A stretch of DNA of 53,114 nucleotides from Acanthamoeba castellanii str. Neff (Eukaryota > Discosea > Longamoebia > Acanthamoebidae): positions 16,338 to 69,451 of the forward strand of contig NW_004457321.1 of the NCBI RefSeq assembly GCF_000313135.1, read 5' to 3'. A model generated the notes under the pieces. The model ran no database searches. It saw only the letters and a list, made by a program, of their open reading frames with translations, and was not told where the DNA came from. Every line of letters starts with the position of its first letter. The stretch's first letter is position 1. This document shows positions 11,289 to 21,883 of this stretch, one piece after another. The translations under genes were made by a program, and so were the position numbers.

Positions 11289-12200
11289 NNNNNNNNNNNN
11301 NNNNNNNNNNNNNNNNNNNNNNNNNNNNNNNNNNNNNNNNNNNNNNNNNNNNNNNNNNNNNNNNNNNNNNNNNNNNNNNNNNNNNNNNNNNNNNNNNNNN
11401 NNNNNNNNNNNNNNNNNNNNNNNNNNNNNNNNNNNNNNNNNNNNNNNNNNNNNNNNNNNNNNNNNNNNNNNNNNNNNNNNNNNNNNNNNNNNNNNNNNNN
11501 NNNNNNNNNNNNNNNNNNNNNNNNNNNNNNNNNNNNNNNNNNNNNNNNNNNNNNNNNNNNNNNNNNNNNNNNNNNNNNNNNNNNNNNNNNNNNNNNNNNN
11601 NNNNNNNNNNNNNNNNNNNNNNNNNNNNNNNNNNNNNNNNNNNNNNNNNNNNNNNNNNNNNNNNNNNNNNNNNNNNNNNNNNNNNNNNNNNNNNNNNNNN
11701 NNNNNNNNNNNNNNNNNNNNNNNNNNNNNNNNNNNNNNNNNNNNNNNNNNNNNNNNNNNNNNNNNNNNNNNNNNNNNNNNNNNNNNNNNNNNNNNNNNNN
11801 NNNNNNNNNNNNNNNNNNNNNNNNNNNNNNNNNNNNNNNNNNNNNNNNNNNNNNNNNNNNNNNNNNNNNNNNNNNNNNNNNNNNNNNNNNNNNNNNNNNN
11901 NNNNNNNNNNNNNNNNNNNNNNNNNNNNNNNNNNNNNNNNNNNNNNNNNNNNNNNNNNNNNNNNNNNNNNNNNNNNNNNNNNNNNNNNNNNNNNNNNNNN
12001 NNNNNNNNNNNNNNNNNNNNNNNNNNNNNNNNNNNNNNNNNNNNNNNNNNNNNNNNNNNNNNNNNNNNNNNNNNNNNNNNNNNNNNNNNNNNNNNNNNNN
12101 NNNNNNNNNNNNNNNNNNNNNNNNNNNNNNNNNNNNNNNNNNNNNNNNNNNNNNNNNNNNNNNNNNNNNNNNNNNNNNNNNNNNNNNNNNNNNNNNNNNN
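11289..12200. other. Assembly gap (run of N)
   Basis: All bases are N. Reading frames that cross it are meaningless. It may hide upstream exons of the DUF1648 gene and the rest of the gene whose exon lies at 12226-12322. Confidence 0.99.
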
Positions 12201-12225
12201 CAGGAAGACCATGCACGCAACGTAC

Positions 12226-12322
12226 GCTGAGACTCGGACTGAATCGACTCGAGCTCGTCCTTGCTGATGCTCACCTTATTGCCCATCTCTTGCTGTGCCT
12301 TCTTGTTCTCCGCAACAAAAAA
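12226..12322 (-). CDS. Exon of an unidentified gene running into the gap
   Basis: A single open stretch on the minus strand lies between a possible acceptor (CTTCGGCAG, about 12323-12331) and a GT donor at 12225. It encodes [21 protein letters not shown], followed by [11 protein letters not shown]: a charged, helix-prone peptide. The Met at 12286 could instead be the start of the gene, and MGNKVSIS would then fit an N-myristoylation signal. The rest is lost in the gap. Not recognisable. Confidence 0.35.
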
Positions 12323-12464
12323 CTGCCGAAGGGGAATAAGTTGAGAAATGTAAAGAAAAATGACATTTCTTGGCGACCGCGTTTAATTCTTGGAATTTTT
12401 GTAGCAGAAGCCGTTGCGTTTAAAAATCAATCCATCAAACATTTGAAGTTAGAACCAAGCATAG

Positions 12465-14853
12465 ATGGAGCAACGTTACCGTGCTGCTATGGTACCAACT
12501 TGCTCATTACCATTCATTTGTACAGGATATATTTTTGTTGTAATTTTTATTTATTTATTTATTTTCTTGGGCGGCAGGTGCTGGGCGGGGTGGGGGACGC
12601 GATTGGGTTCCGCAACGGCAAGTGGGAGTTCCTCAAGGACGGCCCCCGCATCCACGCGCAGCTGGGCGAGCTGGGCGGCATCTCTGCCCTCACGTACGCG
12701 CCTGACCACCACCTCGTCACCCCCCAAGCAAGCCAACTGTTGTGTTGCCCGCTGACTCTGCGGTTTCGAACACACCACAGAGTGAACCGAAGAGACTGGC
12801 GCGTGAGCGACGACACCGTGATGCACATCGCCACCGCCGAAGCCCTGGTTGACGATTGGGAAAGGTGTGTGCGGTCAGTGTGCCGTGTGCGTGTGCCATG
12901 TGCATGTGTGCGGCGCGTTCTCACTGAAGGAACGCATTTTCCTGGCCGCCGCCAGCATGAAGGATTTGGAAGACAAGCTGGCGCGCAAGTACGTGGCCTG
13001 CGGCAAAGACATGGAAGGACGAGGTATGGATGCCTCGCACACGCACCGCACACGCGCACCACCGCACACACGCACCACCGCACACGACGTGCGAACTAAC
13101 TGATTGGCTTGTGTTGTGTGCAGCGGCGGGAGAGAAGACGATGGAGACGCTGATGATGATGGAGGGCATCATCCCGTTCGAGGGCACCCGCATCACACCC
13201 GTCCCCTGGAACCAGATTCCCTACGGTTCCACTGCCTTCTCCACGTTCTTTAGATATTTCAATAACGTTGTCGACAACGCTCACGACGTGTTTGTGGCCG
13301 CGTGGAGCGTCAACAGACCCCAAGGGCGGCGGCTGCGGCGGAGCGATGCGAGCCATGGTTCGTGTTTTTTCTTGACTTGGCTGGTCGTGTCATGTAGGTT
13401 AGTCGATTGATTACCATCGGTTGTCGTCTGTGTGGCGCAGTGCATCGGGCTGCGATTTCCGGGCGAGGCCAACCGCGACCGGCTCGTCGAGCTCTCCATC
13501 GAGAGCGGCCGCATGACCCAGTACGTCGTCTTTCTTTGGCCCGTTTTGTTTATAGATCGCTTGGAACTTACCGCGTGAATCACCACCTTCGCCATCGTCA
13601 TCATTGTTGGCGGCATCGCCGTCATCAGCAACCACCCCGTTGGCTTCCTCGGCGCGTTCGCGTCTGCGCTGTTCACGGCGTTTGCTGTCGAGGGCCTGCC
13701 GCTGCCGAGTACGCGCTCTGCCGCAACTTCGTTCAGCACAAGTCTCACTGACACGCACACGCACGACCACACACGCACACGCCCGCACATAGAGTGGGGC
13801 CACGGGCTGCTCGAGCACTTGCCCAAGGCAAAGGAGTACCTTCAGGGCGTGGGCCGCGACGTTGAGCACTACGCCGAGGGCATCGATTACTTCGAGAAGG
13901 CCTGGATGAAGTACATGGAGGTACCTCGCAAAAATGAAACACGAACACACCGCGCACACCGCACACCGGCACACCATCACATCACAATTCTCGAACGACC
14001 GCAGGAGCGCGGTCTATTTCATAGCGACGTGCCAGCGTTTCCGGCGAGGTGGGGCGTGGTGGAGCGCGACGCCTTCTACAAGAAGCTCTCGTTCGACGGC
14101 TGGGGCGGCTCTTCAGGTCCCTGACCACCACTTCCCCCCGCGCGCGTACATCGCATTTGCTCACTTCTCGCTCTCAACCACCACCAGGCCACGACGCAGT
14201 GATCATTGCTTACGACGGTGCGACATTATTATTATTATTCTCATTATTATAAATAATTATTCTAATTATTATTATTTGAAGTGTTTGTTCTGTATTACAA
14301 GAGTGGCTCACTTTATATTTTTTGTTTTTGTAAATTGTTTGGCCAATCAGCCCTGCTGAGCGCAGGTTCGTCGTGGAATGAACTTCTGTTGAAGGCGGCC
14401 CTGCATGCTGGAGACTCTGACAGCACCGGCAGGTATGCAACACGCACCACACACACACACCGCACACGCACACAACTCCGCACATTCACACGCACCAACC
14501 ACATCACATGAGTGTAACGCGGTGGATTGTTGCGACGGGCGCAGCATTGCGGCCTCTCTGTGGGGCGCGATTCACGGAATGCGCGGCGTACCGGAGAACC
14601 ACTACCGCAACCTCGAGTACCGCGACCGCCTCGAGAACCTCGCCGAGCTGCTCTACCTCTTCGGCGGGTCCGAACTCCCCGCCGCCGCCGCCACCGCCTC
14701 CGCCGCCACTTCGGCGTCTTCGCTTCCTCTTCATCTTCATCGACGTCGTCGGCTTCGGAAGCGAGCGCGGCCCAGTGGGCCTGCGGGACGTGCACCTTCC
14801 TCAACGCCCGGCACAACGCCACCTGCGACATGTGCTCCGCCTCCCGCGGCTGA
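12465..14853 (+). CDS. ADP-ribosylarginine hydrolase (ARH1-like) with C-terminal RanBP2/NZF zinc finger
   Basis: About eleven exons from ATG 12465. The joined protein starts [20 protein letters not shown] and then [10 protein letters not shown], matching ARH1 (ADPRH). The metal/ADP-ribose residues are present as [10 protein letters not shown] (12800) and HAGDSDSTG (14405-14430); also [10 protein letters not shown] (13345), [14 protein letters not shown] across an intron, [13 protein letters not shown] (13797) and [18 protein letters not shown]1 removes ADP-ribose from arginine. After the hydrolase fold ([18 protein letters not shown]) comes an Ala/Ser linker and then [20 protein letters not shown] (14775-14834), a four-Cys NZF finger with the TF...M residues used by Npl4 to bind ubiquitin. 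The hydrolase and finger lie in different frames, offset by one base somewhere in 14670-14770; no good intron was found, so a missing base in the assembly is suspected. Confidence 0.85.
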
Positions 14854-14898
14854 GCTGGTGTGAATGTGTACATAAAGTTGAAATATATTTTGCTGACG

Positions 14899-17081
14899 TC
14901 AGCACCGGTGTTGTGCGGTGGTGGCGAGGCACGCGAGCCAGGCCAACACGGTCTCCGGCCGCAGCACAGGCGTCGGCCGCTCGGATCGAGGCCAGGGCTC
15001 GGCGGCCGAGATGACGTGGGTCACGGGCGGGCCTTGTTGGCTGGCGTCGGCCGTGGCGAGTGGTGGTCGGCACACCACGCGCCCGCCGTGTTGGGCGATG
15101 CCGGCGGCTAGCCGGTCTCTCACGGCCGGCGGCAGGCTCTCGGGGTCGAGCCAGGCCACCATGGCCGCCACGCGCTTCTTGCAATCGAGCGTCTCCTTGT
15201 AGCAGCTCCAACACACCAGCGCCTCGTCCTCCCGATTGAAGTCTCTGCCAACTTAAGTTTCAGTGTGTGCGGTGTGTGCGGTGCGTGTGTGCGGTGTGTG
15301 CGGTGTGTGCGGTGTGTGCGGTGAAAGTTGATGGGGAGAAAGAACGTACAAGGAGAACAGGCAGTGCTCACAAACGGCCTCCTTCGTGCATCGCTGGCAA
15401 GGAGTAATCTCGTCGCTGCAGTTGTGGCAAGTCACCTTGTGGCACTCCTCGCAGCTCGTCGCGCACCTTCCCGTTGTGCAGGCCTGCGCAACGCCCGACG
15501 CATATCGATCAGCCCGCAAGTCGAGGCCTGATACCCGCACGAAGGGGGGACCGGTACCAGTTCGCAGCATTCCTGGCATTCACTGAACATCTGGGCCTCC
15601 AGGCGGTTCATCTCCTCCCGCAGCATCGTGCTCCCATAGCTGTCCTGTCGAGTGGTGGTTTGTTGGGGGGGGGAAGACAGGTCAGTGATTGGTGGTTGGT
15701 GGTTGGGTGGTGGCGGGCGGTTGGTTGGTTGGTGGGCGGTGTACCGCAAGCGACCGATAACAGTGCAGGCACGCGGCGAATTCGCTGGCGTGCGCCCAGA
15801 TCTTGTGCTCGTACTCTTCTTGGGCTTGCAGCGCCCAAGAGAACGTGCGCTGATGATACAATCACCACACGCGACACACGACACGACACGACACACGACA
15901 CACGACACGACCAACGACACGACACGCAACGAATGAGAGGGAGTTAGTAGTGGTTCAGCACACTATCAAGAGAGGCCAGGCCAAACCTGCGGCTCACATG
16001 GCCCGATGCAGGTCCACATGTCGGCAGACCGGAATTCGAGCGGCACGGGCTTCCCGGCCTTCTCCCACTCCCGCTCCGTGAGCTTGGGCACGTTGCCACT
16101 GCACCACCACACCACACGACCAACGACGCGCAACACGACGCGCACACGACACGACACCGAGAATGAGTGATGGGATGGTTGATCATGGCTGATTGCTGAG
16201 TGAGAGAGGCCGGGCGGTGTTACTGGGTGAAGGTCCCGCAGTTCTTGCACACCAGCGCTTGGCAGACCTGACATTCGGACAAGCAGTCCCCTGTAACGAC
16301 GACACAAGGCCGTGAGACGAAGAAGAACGAAGAAGAACGAAGAAGAACGAAGAAGAACGAAGAACGAAGAGGAAAGGTCGGGCAGGTTGGAGAAGCCGAT
16401 CTCAGGTACCGCAGGCGATGGTGAGGCACGCCGAGCAGAAGTAGCCGTCGGTGCTCTCGGGAATGGCGAATTGGATGAAGCCGTCGGGCCAGTGATCCAC
16501 ACGGCACACCTTTGGGGGGACACTCAGGGACTGTGGCACATGTTAACGTCGACCCAGGCGAGAGAGCGACGTACGAGGGGACAGTGGCGGAGCACGGCGT
16601 AGGGGAAGACCAGGTGCAGCTGGTGTTCCCCTACAACTTGCTGGCGCCCTAGCAACGACCTGTCATTTATTAGTAATTCATTTTAACAGTATTTAATATT
16701 TATCAAGATGATAAAAAAAGATAAATGATAAAACAAATCGAGAATAAATATATAAATACAAAATATGGGTTGGGATGACAGGGGAAGGCACAGCGGAAAG
16801 AGGCCGGTGAGGCTCTTGACCAGCAGGGAGTGCACGAAGCGGCGCACGAGCGCGGCCGGCAGAAGTTCCAGGTAGGGGGCAACGCGCTGCAGCTGGGCCA
16901 GGTCGAGGTCGCCACAGAGGGCCATCTCCTCGAGCTTGAGCCGGCACAGCTCCACCAGCGGCTGCACGAAGATGTGCTTGTCGTCGGCCAGCCTGGCCAG
17001 GGCGGCAAGGGGCGGGTGGCCGTCAACAAAGGCAGTCCATGCATCCATACGGGCCCACGCCCTCACCCTCTCGTCGCTCAT
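14899..17081 (-). CDS. Cys-rich, probably zinc-binding protein with BRCT-like C-terminus
   Basis: Eight or nine exons from ATG 17081 (MSDERVRAWARMDAW) to the stop at 14899. The N-terminal ~100 residues are helical and Leu-rich. The middle is a series of CxxC pairs: CSACLTIACGGDCLSECQVC (16250-16450), CKNCGTFTQ, CIGPCEP (16010), CLHCYRSLA (15760), CQECCELVP (15560), CEECHKVTCHNCSDEITPC (15400) and CEHCLFS, then CWSCYKETLDCKK (15190). This looks like several stacked zinc-binding knuckles, loosely RING/FYVE/B-box-like but with no clean match. The last ~100 residues (HGGRVV ... VTHVIS ... RPETVLAWLACL) follow the spacing of a BRCT domain. I do not recognise the full protein. A nuclear ubiquitin or DNA-damage role is only a guess. 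Confidence 0.62.
15262..15321. repeat. (GTGTGTGCG)n array, intronic
   Basis: Repeated GTGTGTGCGGT units fill most of an intron of the Cys-rich gene. Confidence 0.85.
15867..15931. repeat. ACACGAC pentamer/heptamer array with CCAA interruption, intronic
   Basis: CACGA repeats containing CACGACCAACGACACG lie in an intron of the minus-strand Cys-rich gene; a second, shorter copy of the interruption is at 16115-16130. Confidence 0.85.
16321..16366. repeat. 10-bp tandem repeat AGAAGAACGA, four and a half copies, intronic
   Basis: Four perfect units are followed by a degenerate one. It is a different unit from the CACGA arrays nearby. Confidence 0.9.
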
Positions 17082-17197
17082 CTCCGAGTAAACTCTCAAC
17101 CAAACCAAACGTTGATCTTTTTTCTTGGAAGTGGTCCCTTTTTTACGGAGCAGAGGTCGTAGTTCAAAACACTGTGCAGTGCCTGTGTGACAAGTAA

Positions 17198-17268
17198 GCG
17201 TTGGTGGTATAGTGGCAGCATTGGTGCCTTCCAAGCACTAGACCCGGGTTCGATTCCCGGTCAACGCA
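17198..17268 (+). tRNA. tRNA-Gly (anticodon UCC)
   Basis: A 71-nt cloverleaf can be folded by eye. The acceptor stem GCGTTGG pairs with TCAACGC (one G-U), discriminator A is encoded and no CCA follows. The A box (TGGTATAGTGG) and B box (GGTTCGATTCC) are intact. The anticodon stem GTGC/GCAC encloses CTTCCAA, giving anticodon UCC. No intron. It lies in the 250-bp divergent region between the Cys-rich gene (minus) and the acidic protein gene (plus). Confidence 0.95.
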
Positions 17269-17272
17269 ACTC

Positions 17273-17277
17273 TTTTT
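17273..17277 (+). terminator. Pol III T-run terminator of tRNA-Gly
   Basis: Five T residues begin four bases after the tRNA 3' end, and a longer T run follows near 17286. This is the usual Pol III stop signal. Confidence 0.8.
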
Positions 17278-17331
17278 CTTGGCCTTTTTTTTACCACGCT
17301 GAACTGTGCGCTCAGAGTTCCAGAAGAAGCA

Positions 17332-18559
17332 ATGAACGACGCGAAGGAGGTGAGCATTGTGGGAGGGAGGAAGAGCCGTGCCATTCCCGTGCCCAGGTTG
17401 TCCAAAGACGTTGGAAAGGCCTCGACAAATCCAAACGCAACGAATCGCAACGCGAGTAGCGGCGCAAATCTCGCCAGATCAGATTCGAGCGAATGGACGT
17501 CGCAGGTTAATCGATTGCTTGACTGGATTGCGAACCGAGGCTCAAATTCACCTTCGTTGAGGGTACCGCGTTGTAGCGGCGGCCGAGGGACGTGGTCCAG
17601 GCGCGTCCAGGCGATGGATCAGGACATGAGGAAGTGGATCGAGAAGCAGAGGCAGCTGGCGCGCGAGGGCAAGCTGCCCAAGGAGCGCTTGGACGTGCTC
17701 GCTCTTGTGGATGTCCCCTTCGAACGCAGCTGCCGAGAGGAAAAGGGAATGGCCGTGGACGAAGACGAGGAGGAAGAGGAAGAGGAGGTGCAAGATCCCG
17801 ACTACGATTCAGAAGCAAGCGATGAAGATTTGGACTCGTACGATACTCTCGAATCCAGCTACAGCGACTCTGCAACCGATTCAGATGATGAAGACGACAA
17901 CGCTGAAGATTGGCAGGAAGGTATTTCTTTCCTTTCTTTTTATCTATTTCCTTTTCTTTTACTGACACTTCGGCCCCGCAGCCTCTGCGCCCTCTCCGGC
18001 GACGGCAACCCAACGACCTCGAGCCTCCCAGACTTCGTCGACGTTCCAGGCCCTGAGCAGCAGGCGCCGGGGATTGTTCGGGAACAGCGCGAGGCGAGGC
18101 ACGCCACCCGCGACGTCAACCGAGCGGACCACCACCAACTCAACTGCGACGGTTGGCGCGAAGAAGCGACGACGGGACGATGACGCCGCCAAGCCTTGCT
18201 TGCCGCGATCGCTGCAGGGATCGTCCAGGCGGAGCCACTCGGCGAGCTCCTCTCCGTTGAAGAAATGGAGGACCTCCTCGCCCGACAGCGCGGACGACAT
18301 CAGGCCTGTCCCTGACGGCCACAACCGGAGCGAGCGCGACCGTAGGCGTGGCCGTCGAGCGCCGACCGAACGAGGCGAGAGCGGTACAGCTTCGGTGGAG
18401 GAGAGCCGCCACTTGGCCGCCGCCGATGCCCACGCTGAAGAAGAGTTCAGCAGCGCCAGCGACGACGAAGCAGACGACGACGATAGCAACCCGCTGGAGG
18501 AAATGTCGACCCTGATCGCCAAGGCCATGTACCTCGAGTCTATCCTCGATTGGATCTGA
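17332..18559 (+). CDS. Acidic/Ser-rich protein with helicase-associated (HA)-like domain
   Basis: Two exons join in phase: 17332-17920 and 17982-18559, giving 388 residues. Residues about 54-130 resemble the helicase-associated domain (PF03457 type): EWTSQVNRLLDW, then RVPR, and DQDMRKWIEKQRQLAREGKL with KERLDVLALVDVPFE, which fits the LG-x-W-x-x-x-QR...GKL-x-x-ERI...L pattern. In bacteria and algae this domain follows helicase cores; here it stands alone. After it comes an acidic stretch (DEDEEEEEEE, 17755-17790), then a basic Ser/Arg region with KKRRRDDD as a likely nuclear signal, and an acidic C-terminus ending AMYLESILDWI. A nuclear, possibly DNA-binding role is inferred. Confidence 0.6.
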
Positions 18560-18667
18560 TCGACACGACACACGTACACACGACACAACACATGTACACA
18601 CGACACACACGACACACGCGGATAGATGGAAGAATTCATTAACATACAGAGTCCGCACCATTGGGGG

Positions 18668-21404
18668 CTAGGAGTAGTCGGCGATGACGGTCTGGAAGGC
18701 TTGGACGGTGGTGAGCACGCCCATGGCGAGGCCGAACACGACGATGAGCGAGTGGAACGCCCAGTGTGCGGCCTCGCGCACCCAGTAGCGCACGCCGCTC
18801 CGTCGCTCGTTGCCCCTGCGCCCCTGCGACGTCTGCTGCATCCACAGCAGCCACTTCGTCCCGCTGTCACGCTTCGCCTCGCTGTCCTCCCTCGCCCGGT
18901 ACTGCTGCTGCCCTCGCCCGCCATCACCGCCTTCGCCTTCACTGTCGCTGTCGCCGCCATCATCGTCGCCGTCGCCGTTGCCGCTCGGGCCAGCGCTGTC
19001 GCCGTCGCCCTCGGCGTCGCCGTTGCTGTCGATGCCGTAGGCCGGCCTTCGGCCGCTGAAGAGGCCTCGTCGCTCGCCCTTCACGTCGGCACCTCCTCCC
19101 TCCTCGTCCAACCCTCGCCCATCATCGCCTCCTCCTCCGTCATCGACAGCGTCGTCGTTCTGTCGTCGCTGCTGTCGCTTCTTCTTCGCGGTCTTCGCGG
19201 CGTCTCGCTTGCGCTTCTCTCTTCGCTCCCGGCGCGCGTCCTCGTCGCGCTGCTCCTTGAGGTCGTAGACGCTCACAAAGCCCTCGTTCTTCTCCCGGTA
19301 CCGCACCCGCATGTAGATCAGCGTCGGCAGCACGAACGAGTTCATGCTGTTCGAGATCCCCACGATCAACCCCACCAGGTCTGCACACATCATCGTCATC
19401 AGTGCGCGTGTCGCGTGTGTGTCGCGTGTGTGCTGTGTGTGTCGTGGTACGTGCCTATGACGTTGGGGATGGCGCAGGCGAGGCCGACGATGGCGGCGAT
19501 CATGCCGGTGCGCACGAGCACGCGCTCCCAGTGGGGCACGAGGTCGTCCGCTTCTTCCTCCCGCGGCTCCGCGCCATCATCCGCGAGGCCCAGGCCAAGG
19601 CCGCGGTCCTCGCTCGTGACGAAGTGGTCCTGCTGCGTGCTGTAGTTGATGCTGCCCACGCCGCCGCCGCCGATGCCTCCGCTGTCGGCGCTGCCCAGCC
19701 GCACGTAGGCGCCGGGTGGGAGCAGGTAGCCCGCGCTGTCGACGCGGCCCGACGACGACGCGAGCGAGGTCGACGGCGAGGACGACGACGTGAGCGACGC
19801 GGCCGGCGATGAGCGCGGCGTCGACACGAAGAGGGTGGACGAAGTGGTCGAGAGCGAGGGCGACGAGACGAGCGAGGAGGAGGGCGAGGGCTCGAACCGG
19901 CCCACGCGCCACCAGTGCCACAGGCCGGCGCGGCCCAGGATGGACTCCTCGACCACGGTGCGGCACGGGACGAAGACGATGACGAAGGTGAAGACCAGGT
20001 CGAGCACGAGCGCCACCTTGGCGATGGTGACCGAGACCGACTGGCCCAGGTTGTCGATCACGATCTGCTGCACATCGTCACCGAAGAACATGTACGCGAA
20101 GCTGGCAAACACCACATTGCCTACACACACACACACACACAACCGCACACGCACGATTGCTAAGCATTGAATGTGTGGAGGAAGACAGACCGCGAAGGCG
20201 AAAGGAGGAGTGCATACCGATGGTGGTGATGAAGAAGGCGATGTGGAGGGAGGCGTTGAAACGCTTGGGCTCGCGCATGGAGCTCTCGATGGGGAAGAGG
20301 TACATGGTGATGGAGAACAGGAAGGCGGCCGTGCCGAAGAACTGCGGGTAGGTCTCGATCCGGATCACCGGCATGTTGAGCGGCGAATCGATGAAACCGC
20401 CGTCCTTGAAGCCGTACACAAACACCACCGCCACCCCTACACTCAAATCGAATTAGTGCCATGCGTGTCGTGTCGTGTCGTGTCGTTGCGTGTCGTGTGC
20501 TTACCGAGGACGAGCGCGGCATCGCCGGCGACGGAGGTCAAGCCCACGTAGGAGAAGGACTTGATCCACGAGAGCAACACTTCGATCGCGCCTGTGTCGG
20601 CAGCGAGGTGACAAGATTTAGATGATGAAGAAGAAAGACGAACGGCCTTCCCGGGAGGTCGCGGCGGCGGTACCGATAATCAGGACCCACTCCAGCACAG
20701 TCAGACGGTCGGCGATCGCATGTAGCAGATCACCACTACACACACACACAACAAATACAAATAAATAATAAATAAATAAATAAACCACAGTTGTAACCGA
20801 GAGGTGGCGTGTGTGCGTGTGTGCTGCGTGAAGACTGACAAGGGTACCAGAACACGACGTAGACAGCGCAAGCACCCAGCCCTTGAATCAGTAGAAATAC
20901 ATATGACATTCTTCTCTGCGAAGACGCCAACAACATGGAGTAGGAGTATAAGTTGCGTGTCGTTGGTCGTGTAGTCGTGTCGTGCGATGAAAGAGGTGTC
21001 TTACCACCCAGAGACCAAAGGTGGCCTCGGCCAGGTCGGGATAGGCGATGGTCCGACCGCCGAAGAGCTTCCGCTTGCATTGGATGACCCGGTAGTCGAT
21101 GTAGTCGCACAAGAGCCCGAGCACCAGGATACCAATGGCGCCGCCCCACAGCCCAGCTGCCTCACAACACACAACACACAACACACAACACAACACACAA
21201 CACGCATGGCGCTCATGAGTGTCGCGTGATGACATTTCGAAACACCACAGCACGCGACACAGCGTGTGACACGCGCAACACAACACGCAATGCATGTGGT
21301 GGCGGACCTTTCTTCAGGCCGTAGGGGAGGAAGAAGGAACCGGCACCCACCACGCACTTGATGATGCTCACGCACGCGTGCAGCGCCGACGTTTGGCTGC
21401 ACAC
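18668..21404 (-). CDS. Amino-acid/auxin permease family (AAAP, SLC36/38-like) transporter
   Basis: Ten or so exons end at 18668. The N-terminal membrane segment reads SIIKCVVGAGSFFLPYGLKK (21310-21370), the conserved TM1 of the AAAP/SLC36-38 family (GxGxxxLPxA-like). Later segments include GLWGGAIGILVLGLLCDYI, PQFFGTAAFLFSITMYLFPI (20320) with the family's ESSM/EP after it, NVVFASFAYMFFGDDVQQIV (20090) and DLVGLIVGISNSMNSFVLP (19350). Between the last TM segments is a ~120-residue Arg/Lys- then Gly/Asp-rich insert (18900-19270), and a Ser-rich acidic insert lies at 19560-19890. Proton- or sodium-coupled amino-acid transport is likely. The first exon with the ATG was not found; it lies above 21404. 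Confidence 0.75.
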
Positions 21405-21883
21405 CCAAGAGGAGGCGTTATTGTGTGGTGTTAATCATCCAATATCTATTAAAAAGTCAGCAACTGAAGGGAAAAAGACCGAACAAGCAAATACAACAGA
21501 TCAAGAATAATACAAGGCGAAACTGGACAGCTACATGGGGCGTAAATCGATCGTGGATGAGGGAAATGGAAATGGAAATGGAAAATCTCGGTGCGGAATT
21601 TTGTAGGGCCAAGAAGGATGGGTACCCGGTGCGCGTGGGGCCATCGTCGCTCGCTTCATCCTTGCCTCCACAAAGAATTCGCAGGCACCGCCGGCTCATG
21701 CCTTGCGAACGCAACGAACCGCTTTACTCAGGCGAAACCCAAAAATTTCAGCCAAACGAAAACGATTACAAAGCAATAGGGAAAAACGAAACGCAACTGG
21801 GCAAGTTTGCTTGGGCAACGATTCGAAGAAGAAAGACGGGAGTCAACGGGTCCGAGGGAAAGAAGGGAATGGAGCAGGTGGGA
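21405..21883. promoter_or_regulatory. Divergent 5' region between transporter and His-rich protein genes
   Basis: This AT-richer stretch should hold both promoters and the first exon of the transporter. The frame of the plus-strand gene is open through most of it with several in-frame ATGs (21557, 21569, 21869), but composition is poor for coding. GGAAAT is repeated at 21560-21580. No clear TATA element. Confidence 0.4.

Noticed and set aside
10951..12286. Open frames of 320-420 residues crossing the first N run
   Set aside because: Most of the residues are undetermined; the N run cannot support a protein.
12201..14853. Programmed ribosomal frameshift between hydrolase and zinc finger
   Set aside because: No slippery heptamer with downstream structure is evident; a missing base in the assembly is simpler.
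21457..21714. Minus-strand frame ending in a hydrophobic segment, considered as transporter exon 1
   Set aside because: Its join to the exon at 21390 would not keep phase with any donor that I could find.
21425..21883. 450-base N-terminal extension of the His-rich protein
   Set aside because: The frame is open but the sequence is poor in GC at third positions and resembles a leader; the start at 21884 is preferred, with low certainty.
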